From NCBI GenBank assembly GCA_016722045.1, contig JADKGY010000008.1:62001-126000 (forward strand): DNA of 64,000 nt, read 5' to 3'. This document shows, piece after piece, positions 24,092 through 33,458 of the stretch. Under the pieces are notes generated by a model, which was not told where the DNA came from, ran no database searches, and was given only the letters and a program-made list of their open reading frames with translations. How positions within the stretch are numbered: the first letter of the stretch is position 1; each line of letters begins with the position of its first letter. The position numbers and the translations under genes are program-made. The DNA is from Candidatus Opimibacter skivensis (GTDB lineage Bacteria; Bacteroidota; Bacteroidia; Chitinophagales; Saprospiraceae).

Positions 24092-26734
24092 TCACTTTAA
24101 CAGATACCTGAAATGCACATTAAACGTCCTTCCCAGAAGTTCTGTTTTTTGGGTTACATACAAACCACTGTCTCCACTGCCCATTCCTATATCCCTTGAC
24201 ACTCTGCCTATGTGCGCAAGATCACTTATGTTTTCATGATTTGTTGCATTGATAAGGGATATCCCAAACTGCGCGGGCTGATGAAAACAATTGAACGAAT
24301 AATCTACGCCGAGATCAAGACTAAAATACGGCGGCAAATATCTGAATGATTGATTCGGGTCGCCCATACCAATGCCATCTTTCCCGTCTATTTTGACCAG
24401 GCTCAGATAAGGAGCCCTGGTTTTATACGTCAGCAATGAATTGATGGTGAACCTCCCCATTTTATAATCTGCTGACAGCTTTATCTGATGTCTTCTGTCT
24501 TCTTCAGGCGAGAAAGGCTGGCCGTTGAACAACATGTCAAATCGTTCCGAAATTTTGCTTAACGTATATGATACTGTTGTCTCAAAATTATTTTTCTTAT
24601 ATGCAATTAATAAATCCATTCCTGCTGTCCAGCCATCTCCCCTAAACAGACGGTAGAATTCGCCGGGAGATGTATGATCATCATGAGAAGGATCTGGTCG
24701 CAATGCACGTATATTAATTAACCCATCAAGTTTTTTATAATACACTTCAACATCTACATTCAGATTGGATGTAGAATATCCCGCACCGACCATATATTTA
24801 TCAGACTTCAATACCGGGTAGCCGGCATCAGGCTCACTAAGCGCAAGGAATTCTACTTCACGGCCATACCTGTTTTCAAGGGTAAGTTGCTGTATGGCCT
24901 GGATATTTTTTGAATAGGATGTTTTAAGTGTCCAGTGTTGATCAGGGAAATAATTGATGAGCACATGTGGTTGTGGATAGATCCCAGATGTACTTTCCAA
25001 ATGTGTAAGACGGCCACCCAGGGTCAATTCCAGATTCTTAAGCAGGGCGATCCTGTATTCACCAAACAATGTCGTCTCAAACTCCTGCTGTGCTTGTGCC
25101 AGGTAAGACATGTCATTTTCTTTGGCCAGCAAATCTATTTTATGTCGCTGCAGATCCAGTCCGATTTTATATTCCTGATTACCCGGTAAATCTTGTTCAA
25201 TGAACGCCTTTAGTCCTCCGGTTTGTAAATGACTATTCTGCAATCCGGAGTTTTTAAATACATGATGCGTATTGTGTTGAAATTCATCAAGAGAAGATTC
25301 ATATGTTGAGCTCTTCTCAAAGGAAGAAATAAATCCATTCACATTGAACGTGGATTTATTTAATATCGGCGATTGGTAATTAAACGCCATTCCTTCGTTT
25401 TGCCATTTATCCTTGTTGTCGATATTCTGCTTTACAGAGATAATTTCATTCCCGTGCTCAGTCGTTTCAAAGGCCGTTGCGATTTGTGTTTCCAGATGAT
25501 CACGGCTTTTGAAATAAGAGACGTCCAGATTACTTTGATATCCGATGCCGGCACGAAGGCCAAGATTAATATCATAAAAATTAAATGTGGGTTGCTGCGT
25601 AGATGTATATTCATTATTGTCCTTAAAGTATCCGGGTCTATTACTAAAATTTGAAACAGAACTACTATCGCTTAGCGCTTTGTTCAATGGACTTGAATGC
25701 GACACTCTCCCCCCGGCTGTGAATCGCACTTTGTCTGAAATGGCCCAATCTGCTGCTAAAGAAGATAGCAAAAGATCTGTATCCAGAATAAGTTTAGATC
25801 CTGCCTTATCATGATCTGAATCAATGCTGATCAAACCATCAACTCTTCCTCCATATTCCACCGGCATATTGTTCTTGTACAATTTTACAGACGAGAAGTA
25901 ATGTCCGTTAAATGCACTGAAGATGTTGTAAAAATGATATGGATCATATACCGGCAGACCATCCATGAGTACCAATGAATTTTCTGCCTCACTTCCCCTG
26001 AGACGAATGCCCTGATCAGATGAAAATTGAGTATATCCGGTGATCCCATTGATGAGTTGCTCAGAATTGCCATTTCGTAATTGATCCACGGAAAAAAACT
26101 GGTATCCTTTCAGGTCAATAGATTGCGCGTCCCGGTTAAAAGACATTTGCTGAAAGGGCACGATAATGGTGACCTGCTTCAGCGGAATGGTATTTAATTC
26201 CATCCTGACTTTTGGATGTCCGCTCCCGACAAAGGATTGCACCGGTAAGGAGCTTGTTTTAAATCCAAGGTAGCTCACCAGGATAGTCCCGGATGTATCA
26301 CTGACACGAAGAGTGAAGTATCCATTCTCATCTGTGAATGCTCCTCGTGTTGATCCTCCGAGGCTCACTGCAGCAAAGGGCAAAGGAACCCCTTCATGAT
26401 CTACAATTATTCCTTTTAATTCAATTGATCCGGTTTCACGTTGAGGAGTAGATTCTCTGCGCAACATGAGTTTGTTTCCGTCCACGATTTGATATGAAAT
26501 ATTTGTTCCCGAAAGTAATTGATGAAGAAGGTCTTCAATATTCGCATTCTTAAACCCTGAATTGCGGATCGAATCAAGAGCGGGTATGAGCTCGGGCGCA
26601 AATGCAAGATCAACATGATATTGTTTCGAAATTCTGGATATAAAAGAATCAAATCCGGACACCTGGCTATAAGATAGCACAGCACCATACATGAAAAGAA
26701 TAAGCAGAATAATTCTTGTCCGAAATAAATTCAT
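24092..26734 (-). CDS. TonB-dependent receptor with STN and carboxypeptidase-regulatory domains
   Basis: 880 residues. Order: signal peptide (~1-23), STN/secretin-TonB short domain (~27-95, YQIVDGNKLMLRR), carboxypeptidase-regulatory-like domain (~103-180, GIIVDHEGVPLPFAAVSLGG), plug domain (~210-300, with IRLRGSEAENSLVLMDGLPVYD-type sequence) and a 22-strand barrel. The STN domain marks a transducer receptor that signals to a FecR/ECF sigma pair. The upstream genes on the same strand are exactly those: sigma, lipoprotein, FecR. The substrate is unknown; no SusD partner is present, so this is not a glycan PUL of the classic type. It would depend on TonB-ExbBD. Confidence 0.92.
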   Translation of the reverse strand: MNLFRTRIILLILFMYGAVLSYSQVSGFDSFISRISKQYHVDLAFAPELIPALDSIRNSGFKNANIEDLLHQLLSGTNISYQIVDGNKLMLRRESTPQRETGSIELKGIIVDHEGVPLPFAAVSLGGSTRGAFTDENGYFTLRVSDTSGTILVSYLGFKTSSLPVQSFVGSGHPKVRMELNTIPLKQVTIIVPFQQMSFNRDAQSIDLKGYQFFSVDQLRNGNSEQLINGITGYTQFSSDQGIRLRGSEAENSLVLMDGLPVYDPYHFYNIFSAFNGHYFSSVKLYKNNMPVEYGGRVDGLISIDSDHDKAGSKLILDTDLLLSSLAADWAISDKVRFTAGGRVSHSSPLNKALSDSSSVSNFSNRPGYFKDNNEYTSTQQPTFNFYDINLGLRAGIGYQSNLDVSYFKSRDHLETQIATAFETTEHGNEIISVKQNIDNKDKWQNEGMAFNYQSPILNKSTFNVNGFISSFEKSSTYESSLDEFQHNTHHVFKNSGLQNSHLQTGGLKAFIEQDLPGNQEYKIGLDLQRHKIDLLAKENDMSYLAQAQQEFETTLFGEYRIALLKNLELTLGGRLTHLESTSGIYPQPHVLINYFPDQHWTLKTSYSKNIQAIQQLTLENRYGREVEFLALSEPDAGYPVLKSDKYMVGAGYSTSNLNVDVEVYYKKLDGLINIRALRPDPSHDDHTSPGEFYRLFRGDGWTAGMDLLIAYKKNNFETTVSYTLSKISERFDMLFNGQPFSPEEDRRHQIKLSADYKMGRFTINSLLTYKTRAPYLSLVKIDGKDGIGMGDPNQSFRYLPPYFSLDLGVDYSFNCFHQPAQFGISLINATNHENISDLAHIGRVSRDIGMGSGDSGLYVTQKTELLGRTFNVHFRYLLK

Positions 26735-26740
26735 ATGCGA

Positions 26741-27709
26741 TCAACGGGATATCGTTACCGTTTTATCAGAAATCTTTGCTGAAAGGTGTAGTGGCCATGT
26801 GATCATATAAACGGCTGTATCAAGATTGCCCGATTCAAAAAGGCCGCTGTATTTCAAGTCCTCAATTCCAGGAGATAGTTTTACGGTAACATCATATTGT
26901 CGCTCAAGTTCACTTACCACCATTGAAAGCGGTTGATTTTCAAATGTGAACTTTCCGCGAGTCCAGTCCGGATTGCTTGCCGAAGCATCAAATTGATTCA
27001 GTTGAAGATTATCCTCCATCCTGGCTGCAGAGCATCTCTGGCCACTTGAGATTTCAACCTTATCATTTGGCGCCTGCTCCACTTTTACCTTTCCGGTATA
27101 GCAGCTGACTTCAAACCGACCCGGACGTGAGATCACATTAAAACTAGTCCCCACCACGGTCACATTCCCCTGGGGTGTGATGACTGTAAATTTACTACCC
27201 GGGGTAACTTTAAAAAACGCTTCACCTTCCATCCTGATTTCGCGATCCTGCTGAAAGTGTTTTTCATCGTACTTGATTATGGATCCTGCATTGACAGTCA
27301 CTACACTTGATTCAGGTAGCTTAATATCGGCTGTCACACCAGGGACTACGACCACGTTCTGAATTCCGGAGGAAACATTGAACCAAACGAAAAGTGCAAT
27401 CGCGGCTGCCGCAACAACACTCCAGCGAAGAATAAGTGTCCGTGTTTTAAAAATTTTCTTTTGGCCTGATATATCTGATGAAATGCTCTTCCACAATTCT
27501 TGTTTGGCATTGACATCCAAAGATGTCGTGGCCTGGCTTGACATCATCTGCACGATATACTTCGCCTCGTCTACTATTGACTGTCGCTCCGGATATGATT
27601 GTTGCCATTGAGTCCACGCATGGTCATCATCACCAAGCTGAACCCAACGTATAAAAGAATCTTCACCGGCCAATTCCGGTGCTGAAAGTAATTTGTATCT
27701 ATCCTCCAT
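26741..27709 (-). CDS. FecR-family anti-sigma factor
   Basis: 322 residues: a cytoplasmic N-terminal domain (~1-85, with WTQWQQSYPERQ), one membrane helix (~100-116, VVAAAAIALFVWFNVSSG), the FecR domain (~125-220, VTVNAGSIIKYD, GEAFFKVTPG) and a C-terminal DUF4974/STN-like domain (~250-322, FTFENQPLSMVVSELE). It would hold the ECF sigma factor until the TonB receptor reports ligand. It lies 6 bp from the receptor and 11 bp from the lipoprotein gene, so all are co-transcribed. Confidence 0.92.
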   Translation of the reverse strand: MEDRYKLLSAPELAGEDSFIRWVQLGDDDHAWTQWQQSYPERQSIVDEAKYIVQMMSSQATTSLDVNAKQELWKSISSDISGQKKIFKTRTLILRWSVVAAAAIALFVWFNVSSGIQNVVVVPGVTADIKLPESSVVTVNAGSIIKYDEKHFQQDREIRMEGEAFFKVTPGSKFTVITPQGNVTVVGTSFNVISRPGRFEVSCYTGKVKVEQAPNDKVEISSGQRCSAARMEDNLQLNQFDASASNPDWTRGKFTFENQPLSMVVSELERQYDVTVKLSPGIEDLKYSGLFESGNLDTAVYMITWPLHLSAKISDKTVTISR

Positions 27710-27720
27710 CCGCCCTCATT

Positions 27721-28215
27721 TTATTTCTTAAATAATTCATCGAGGAGTTTATCCCGGGTCTCCATTGTGTAGTTAATTCTGCATTGAGCCGAACCACTTG
27801 TCATGATGCTGATGCAATTGCCGCGCGCATCAGCCTCATCAAGATGTTCACGGTTTAATACGCAATGTCCTAATTCATGAAATACCAGAAATTCCTTTTC
27901 TAAATCCGTTCCGTTATTCCAGTATGTTCTGTCCACAATGACCGTATTCGGCTTTTTCGGATCATGTGCGCATTGGCCTATCACATTGGGTGTATTGATC
28001 TCTTTTATATACCCGCTTACTCTGGCAGCTTCATAATCTACTGTAACGTTCCTTTTCGCGCCCTCCACTACAAAACGATCAAAATAGTCCTGAAGTGAAT
28101 TATCCACAAAAAGATCAAAAGCCTGATCCTTGCTGCACGATATTCCCGATAGCGTGGCAAGAACGAAGTATAAAAATGCCGTATAAACGGTCTTTATTTT
28201 ATGGCTTTTGAACAT
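27721..28215 (-). CDS. Metzincin-like zinc metalloprotease lipoprotein
   Basis: 164 residues. A signal peptide with lipobox-like LSGISC (Cys near residue 27) makes it a likely lipoprotein. The C-terminal half holds FHELGHCVLNREH, an HExxH zinc motif with a further His seven residues on, followed ~15 residues later by SIMTS, a Met-turn-like sequence. Together these suggest a compact metzincin-like peptidase. The third ligand is spaced one residue longer than the canonical HExxHxxGxxH, so activity is not certain. It is encoded between the ECF sigma factor and FecR in the same operon, suggesting a role in signalling or in handling the receptor's substrate. Confidence 0.7.
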   Translation of the reverse strand: MFKSHKIKTVYTAFLYFVLATLSGISCSKDQAFDLFVDNSLQDYFDRFVVEGAKRNVTVDYEAARVSGYIKEINTPNVIGQCAHDPKKPNTVIVDRTYWNNGTDLEKEFLVFHELGHCVLNREHLDEADARGNCISIMTSGSAQCRINYTMETRDKLLDELFKK

Positions 28216-28276
28216 CTATTTTAAACAAAATAATATTCTTTATTTATGACAAGAGTCTTTTAGGGGTCTTTTGTAC

Positions 28277-28843
28277 TCAATTGATTAAGAACAAAATGGT
28301 TATGATGATCGTCATCTCCTTTCTGAGAGCTGTCAGCGCACGGGTGACAAGATTGCGGGCTGACTGATAGTTCAGATTCATTATTCTGCCGATCTCATCA
28401 TAGTCCAGTTGCTGATAGTATTTCATATGGATGATCTCACGTTGTCTTTCGCTGAGCTGCTCAAGAGCATTGTCCAATTGCTTTTGGCGGGCAGCCTCGT
28501 CTTCCAGCTGAATCCATCTTTCTTCATGGCCCTCTGTCAATACAATCGATTCCTCTGTCGAATCCATTTCTACGGTGAGGGAATTGATTTTTGACCCTTT
28601 TTCAAAAATTCGCCTTCGCAATGAAACCATCAGGTAGGCTTTGGTTGAATCAGGCACATTGAGTCTTTCCCGGAAATTCCATACGTACACAAACAGGTCA
28701 TGAATGCAATCTTTGACCTTGTCAGAATCGTGGCAAAGAACCACACCATACCTGTAAAGGTTATCAACATGGGCATTATACAGTTCGCGGAGCCCGTTCG
28801 GATCTCCGTTTTTTAATGCTTCCCAATGTCTGGTTTCCTCCAT
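28277..28843 (-). CDS. ECF-type RNA polymerase sigma factor
   Basis: 188 residues. Region 2: LRELYNAHVDNLYRYG, CIHDLFVYVWNFRERL. Region 4: LEQLSERQREIIHMKYYQQLDYDEIGRIMN followed by the helix-turn-helix (YQSARNLVTRALTALRK). It is the first gene of the sigma/lipoprotein/FecR/TonB-receptor operon and is most likely held by that FecR. A C-terminal extension IIITILFLIN is hydrophobic, unusual but short. The start at 28843 (MEETRHWEALKNG) fits the normal length. Confidence 0.92.
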   Translation of the reverse strand: MEETRHWEALKNGDPNGLRELYNAHVDNLYRYGVVLCHDSDKVKDCIHDLFVYVWNFRERLNVPDSTKAYLMVSLRRRIFEKGSKINSLTVEMDSTEESIVLTEGHEERWIQLEDEAARQKQLDNALEQLSERQREIIHMKYYQQLDYDEIGRIMNLNYQSARNLVTRALTALRKEMTIIITILFLIN

Positions 28844-29050
28844 TAAGGCTTCGCTATTGTTCCGGTTAGGATACGACTTGCAGGTAAGTTGTTATCCTTT
28901 TCTATACGTAAATGAAAAGGGAAACGAGGTATATCACATATCTCGTATTGTTTCTGAGGTCTAATATTACTTCTTTCATCAATACTTATGAAGATAATGA
29001 GATCCTGTTCTTTGACCCGATGTCCGTTTAGGGGTTTAATGCCATTGTTA

Positions 29051-30862
29051 TTATGCAGCAAGGGTTACGAAATACATGGGCATTTCCCCTTTCCCTTTCG
29101 CCTGCACTTTTCCACGATAAGTGAACACAAGTTGGGGATTGTCCTTGATGAGCTGATAGGTTGCATCGGATATGTTCACTTGGCCCACTTCACTGCTGCT
29201 TTCCATTCGGCTGGCGGTATTAACCGTATCGCCCCAGATGTCGTATTGAAATTTCTTTACGCCCACAATACCGGCTACGACTGGTCCGGAATGAATGCCA
29301 ACGCGCATTTCAAAAGCAGGCTGTTGTTGTTCATCGCGTTCTTTTTTCCGGTTTGTTATGACTTGTTGCATTTCAATTGCGGCCATGACAACATCAAGAG
29401 GCGAAGCTGTATTCATGTCCGGAATAGCTCCTGCTGCCATATACGAATCACCGATCGTCTTGATTTTTTCAATACCGTAGCGGGTCATAATGCCGTCAAA
29501 TGCTTTGAAACAAAAATTAATTTCTTCTACCAGATCCTTTGCGCTGAGGCGCTCTGAAATCGTAGTGAAGCTTTTAAAATCAGAAAAAAGGATTGTAGCC
29601 AGATCATAGTGTTTCGCTTCTGCATGTCCTTTTAATTTGAGTTCCTCTGCTACGGCGCTTGGAAGAATATTAAGCAGCAGTCCTTCGGAAATGTCTTTTT
29701 CGCGTTGAATCGCCGATCTTGATCTATGGACATACCGTAATCTACCCAGCGAACCAACGGCAATTAAAAAAACAACCAGACCTAAATACAAATAATGATT
29801 CCGGGTATTTGTAATTCGTTCTGTTTTTAGCGAAGCATCGAGTTTATCTAATTGAAGCTGTTGGATTTGCCGTGCTTTTTTCTCGGACTCGTATTTTTCC
29901 ATCATTTCTGTTACTGCCTTTACCCGCTCTTCGTTTAGAAATTGTTCGTGCGTCTTGATGTATTTTCTGAGAAAATCATATGCCTTCTCAAAGTCCTTCA
30001 TCTTAGCATATAGGTCAGCCCTTGCATTTTGCACATTGGCGAGTATTTCTACATTTTTAAGCCTGTCTGCCATGGCATAGGTAGAATCAAGCGTTACTAT
30101 CGCTTCTTTGTATCGACCTCTCTCCTTGTCAAGATTGGCGAGATTCGTTAGCAAGGTCATATACTCGTATTTATCAACATTCTTTAGCGCAATGTTCGCT
30201 GCTTTGCTGAAGAAAAAGTAAGCACTGTCCAGGTCCTTCGTCATTCCTTTTATACTTCCCAGGTTGATTAAAGCCTTTTGCTCATATTTGGCAAAGTTGT
30301 CTAGCACTGCCTCATCATATGCCTGATGAAAAGTGGATGTGGCTTTATTGACATCCCCCGTGGAAGCTTGTGCAATGGCCAGATTATTGAGTATGGAAAA
30401 CCGGCTGTCTTTTTTTTTCCATGAGGGATTCCAGGATGAGAGGGCAATGCGCCCTACAGAATCAACACGATTAAATTCACCCAGCGATAAATAGACATTG
30501 ATAAGATTGCTGAACAAAAACATTAGGGTCAGACTGTCACATCTTTGGCGATAAAATTTACTCGCCCAATACAATTGTACTAGCGCTGAATCTGGTTTTC
30601 CTATTCTGTCAAGATATCTGGCCTCAAGAATCCGGGAAAAAATTTGATTACAGGTATCCCGTTGTTTGTTAAAAATTTGAGCTGCCGAATCCGCCAGACT
30701 TAACTTGGTTTTGGAATCAATGTTTGGATCTGTGTATAATAGCTGGTTAATACTATCCGCCCAATTTCTTTTTATTGCAGTTTCGGATTGGGCCTTCATG
30801 AAGAAAGGCACAATCAAAAACAGCCCCTGAAGAAGATATCTTGTCAATGGTTTGACAATCAT
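29051..30862 (-). CDS. Class III adenylate cyclase with TPR sensor region
   Basis: The start is placed at the ATG of MIVKPLTRYLLQG (30862); 38 further open codons upstream would overlap the preceding gene. Order: signal/anchor (~1-24), TPR-like helical repeats (~80-330), a heptad-like stretch (~320-355), one membrane helix (~360-378, YLYLGLVVFLIAVGSLG), and a class III cyclase domain (~410-600). Catalytic features: the metal Asp in LFSDFKSFT, the second metal Asp in IGDSYM, an ATP-specifying Lys in EKIKTIGD with Asp in YDIWGDTVN, and NTASRM with the transition-state Asn and Arg. The pattern favours cAMP over cGMP. The periplasmic TPR would sense a protein or peptide and drive cAMP production. 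Confidence 0.87.
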   Translation of the reverse strand: MIVKPLTRYLLQGLFLIVPFFMKAQSETAIKRNWADSINQLLYTDPNIDSKTKLSLADSAAQIFNKQRDTCNQIFSRILEARYLDRIGKPDSALVQLYWASKFYRQRCDSLTLMFLFSNLINVYLSLGEFNRVDSVGRIALSSWNPSWKKKDSRFSILNNLAIAQASTGDVNKATSTFHQAYDEAVLDNFAKYEQKALINLGSIKGMTKDLDSAYFFFSKAANIALKNVDKYEYMTLLTNLANLDKERGRYKEAIVTLDSTYAMADRLKNVEILANVQNARADLYAKMKDFEKAYDFLRKYIKTHEQFLNEERVKAVTEMMEKYESEKKARQIQQLQLDKLDASLKTERITNTRNHYLYLGLVVFLIAVGSLGRLRYVHRSRSAIQREKDISEGLLLNILPSAVAEELKLKGHAEAKHYDLATILFSDFKSFTTISERLSAKDLVEEINFCFKAFDGIMTRYGIEKIKTIGDSYMAAGAIPDMNTASPLDVVMAAIEMQQVITNRKKERDEQQQPAFEMRVGIHSGPVVAGIVGVKKFQYDIWGDTVNTASRMESSSEVGQVNISDATYQLIKDNPQLVFTYRGKVQAKGKGEMPMYFVTLAA

Positions 30863-30905
30863 TATTTTTTTCAATCCCGCATTGACGCGTTTTCTTGTAC
30901 CAACT

Positions 30906-31310
30906 CTAGTAATCAATGTCTCCTCCCGACCCTTTAGTAAATACCCAGGTGCCCGTGTCCGTATTTCCATCATCAACCTGAAAACTAAGTCCCCAGTTGT
31001 TGCTGCTCGCGTTCAGGCCCATATCAACCGTCCAATAGGTTGTCAAAGAAGCCGGATTCGATCCACGATTGACACTGGCTACTAAGGTATTTGTCGTGCT
31101 GGAGGTACTGATGTTCAGGCTTGTGGTGATGTTCGCCTGATTCGTTACCGTGAAGGCCATTACACTGGTGCCGACAAATCCGGCAAGCTGAAAAGAAATT
31201 CTACTGTCCGGACTTCCGGATGAAGATCTCCCAGGAGCTTTTAAAAATGGAGTGATATTTAGAGCATGGTATTGCTCAGCCGTAAGTGAGGTGAGATTGG
31301 TAAGTGCCAT
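30906..31310 (-). CDS. Hypothetical beta-rich protein
   Basis: 134 residues, Ser/Thr/Asn-rich (for example NITTSLNISTSSTTNTLVAS), with alternating strands and no signal peptide, lipobox or membrane segment. The N-terminus MALTNLTSLTAEQYHALNI is helical-looking. I do not recognise a family. It is 43 bp upstream of the cyclase gene on the same strand and may be co-transcribed with it. Composition suggests an extracellular or phage-tail-like beta fold, but without a secretion signal that is speculation. Confidence 0.5.
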   Translation of the reverse strand: MALTNLTSLTAEQYHALNITPFLKAPGRSSSGSPDSRISFQLAGFVGTSVMAFTVTNQANITTSLNISTSSTTNTLVASVNRGSNPASLTTYWTVDMGLNASSNNWGLSFQVDDGNTDTGTWVFTKGSGGDIDY

Positions 31311-31580
31311 GAGGAGCTAGTTTTTGTTATGAATAAATTGAGTGTCTTGCTAAAGATAGAATTTAGTATGAAATATTGCTTTTACTACCTTTTGTGGCAA
31401 TCCGGAATGAATTATTTTAAGGGAAATCCATGCATAAAACATTATTGATTTGGGCAGAAGAGCTGTTCCATTGGATCTGAATAGGCTGATCAATTTTTTT
31501 ATCCTCACACATGAGTACAAAACAACCTTACCTTCTTCTTACTGTTGAAATCGAACATTAATCATTAAAATTAATTTATC

Positions 31581-32324
31581 ATGAACAAAAATTTCATTAA
31601 GTCTTTCGGGTTGGTTTTATCCGTAATAATAGCCGGGTTTTTTACCTCTTGTCAGAAGGATGATGCTGCGACAGGTATTGACAATTTTGTACAGCTGTCT
31701 ACCCGGGGTATCGAGACTGGTTTTGGTCTTGGTATGGCCGGTTGCTACGAATTGGTTTTTCCTGTTACCGTTCAGTTTTCAGACGGCTCTACAGTAGAAG
31801 TGACCGACTATCCTACACTTAAACAAGCTATCCGTGATTGGTATATCGCTAACGGCGGAAGACCTCAGCCAAATAACAGACCAACTCTTGTATTCCCTAT
31901 CCAGGTGATCAATCAGGCAGGCGAAATCATTACCGTTGACACTCCTCAGGCTATGAAAGACCTGATTGCGCTTTGCATGCCAGTCCTTGGCGGAGGCGGT
32001 CATCATGGCGGTGGTGGTCCTGACAGTCTTGGTGGTGGTCATCATGGCGGCGGACATCATGGTGGTGGTCCCGGAGGTCCTGGCGGACCATGTTTCACGC
32101 TCGTATTCCCGGTTACTGTTTCATTTCCTGATGGCTCTCAGGTGGTTGTCAATTCACCTCAGGAATTAGGCCAGGCCGCTCATGATTGGAACAAGAATAA
32201 CCCTGGTCAGCATGCTCGTCCTGAAATTGTTTTCCCGGTAACAGTTACACTTAAGGATGGCACACAGGTGGTTGTCAACAGCAAAGAAGAACTACAGGCT
32301 ATCAAAGAAGCTTGCAGAGGATAA
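31581..32324 (+). CDS. Lipoprotein with duplicated Cys-bounded FPVTV domains and a Gly/His linker
   Basis: 247 residues. Lipoprotein signal (MNKNFIKSFGLVLSVIIAG, lipobox FFTSC at ~24). Two ~75-residue domains follow: domain A (C~54 to C~132) and domain B (C~170 to the penultimate-region Cys ~245). Each starts Cys-x-LVFPVTV, carries an internal half-repeat beginning LVFPIQV or IVFPVTV, a (S/G)DG(S/T)xVxV strand pair, an AxxDW helix, and ends with Cys. The linker is GGGGHHGGGG... with three His-His pairs. The paired Cys suggests a disulphide closing each domain and the His pairs a metal site (both inferred). An excellent terminator follows. No named family is recognised. Confidence 0.75.
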   Translation: MNKNFIKSFGLVLSVIIAGFFTSCQKDDAATGIDNFVQLSTRGIETGFGLGMAGCYELVFPVTVQFSDGSTVEVTDYPTLKQAIRDWYIANGGRPQPNNRPTLVFPIQVINQAGEIITVDTPQAMKDLIALCMPVLGGGGHHGGGGPDSLGGGHHGGGHHGGGPGGPGGPCFTLVFPVTVSFPDGSQVVVNSPQELGQAAHDWNKNNPGQHARPEIVFPVTVTLKDGTQVVVNSKEELQAIKEACRG

Positions 32325-32361
32325 GAAAGCGATTCCTGTTTTTTAACGAATTGGATTGATT

Positions 32362-32398
32362 AAAGGCCTCCCGTGAAGGAGGCCTTTTCTTTTTATTT
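32362..32398 (+). terminator. Rho-independent terminator
   Basis: A perfect 10-bp stem, AAAGGCCTCC / GGAGGCCTTT (32362-32371 and 32378-32387), with loop CGTGAA and a following T-rich tail, 38 bases past the lipoprotein stop codon. Confidence 0.95.
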
Positions 32399-32641
32399 AT
32401 GCCCCATTCCTTTACTTTTGAACTTTGGTTTCAGATGACTTTGTCTCCCTGGCTTACAAAATAGAGTTACGTGGGTACAAGGAATTAAATCAGTAGCATT
32501 TCATCCAAAGCATACTTTTGTATTGCATCTCCCCCTTTAAAAATGAATGTGCTTTTTATTTTCATTCGTGGATGGATCACCCGTTGATTTTCATTCAGGT
32601 GAAATAACGCAACTTATCTTGTACCATTTGTTTTATTGATC

Positions 32642-33457
32642 ATGAATTGTTTAATCGGGGCTTTACTTTTCTCATGTTTTGTTCTCTCTCACGGAGACCT
32701 TGATCTGCGCATCCTGGAGAAATCAAATCAAATCGCATCCGATCCCCTTGATCAGGAACTTTACCTGGAACGTGGAGAACTCTACATTCTTCACGAAGAA
32801 TATCTCAAAGCAAAATTGGATTTTACATTCTGTCTTGATCACAAGCTTGACAACATTCATGTTCTACTGGGTATGAGCAAATCACTCTTGTATCTCAACA
32901 GTCCGGATAGTGCGCTTCAATATGTAGAGCGCGTATTGACACTTGAACAAACCCATTTATCAGCGCTCGAATTGAAAGGAACAATTTTATCGGCCCTCGG
33001 AAATTATTGTGCCGCGGCCACTACAATGGAACAGCTCATCTCCCTTGCTGAACGGCCATCTCCTGCTCTTTTCCTTGAAGCCTCAAAAGACTGGTCCTCT
33101 TGTATTGAAAATGGGAGTAGTCAAAAAGAAGTTAAAATTCTTGAAGATGGGATAAAACGCATCGGCACTATTGGTGTAATCCAAAAACAACTCGTGTCGT
33201 CTTACAAACGGTTGGGCAGATATGAAGATGCGATTCAGCTGATGTCGTCCATTATTGAACAATCTAATCTTAAAATTCGGCCCTATTTCGAACGTGCTCA
33301 GCTGTATATTGAAATGCATTCGCCGGATAAAGCAAAAGAAGATTTAAATATGTCCCTCTCGTTGATTGATAAATTACCTGTACAAAAGAAGAGTTTGGCT
33401 TCTATTGAAAATATGCGCAGTGAGATCGTTGTCCTTTTGTCTGAATTGAAAAAGTGA
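32642..33457 (+). CDS. TPR-repeat secreted/periplasmic protein
   Basis: ~271 residues. The ATG at 32642 (MNCLIGALLFSCFVLSHG) begins a hydrophobic signal sequence; an in-frame TTG two codons earlier is less likely. At least six TPR-like helical pairs follow (LYLERGELYILHEEYLKAKLDF, ALQYVERVLTLEQ, RYEDAIQLMSSIIEQ, RPYFERAQLYIE). It probably acts as a scaffold. It ends one base before the phosphoesterase gene, so the two are likely translated from one transcript and may work together. Confidence 0.7.
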   Translation: MNCLIGALLFSCFVLSHGDLDLRILEKSNQIASDPLDQELYLERGELYILHEEYLKAKLDFTFCLDHKLDNIHVLLGMSKSLLYLNSPDSALQYVERVLTLEQTHLSALELKGTILSALGNYCAAATTMEQLISLAERPSPALFLEASKDWSSCIENGSSQKEVKILEDGIKRIGTIGVIQKQLVSSYKRLGRYEDAIQLMSSIIEQSNLKIRPYFERAQLYIEMHSPDKAKEDLNMSLSLIDKLPVQKKSLASIENMRSEIVVLLSELKK

Positions 33458-33458
33458 A

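Noticed and set aside
24972..24980. DnaA-box-like TGTGGATAG near dnaN
   Set aside because: One base off consensus, single, and inside the TonB-receptor gene; no cluster, so no evidence for oriC.
24092..26734. SusC-type polysaccharide utilisation locus
   Set aside because: No SusD gene is adjacent and the receptor has an STN signalling domain with FecR/sigma, so it is a transducer receptor rather than a SusC/D pair; the GH13 gene is 32 kb away.
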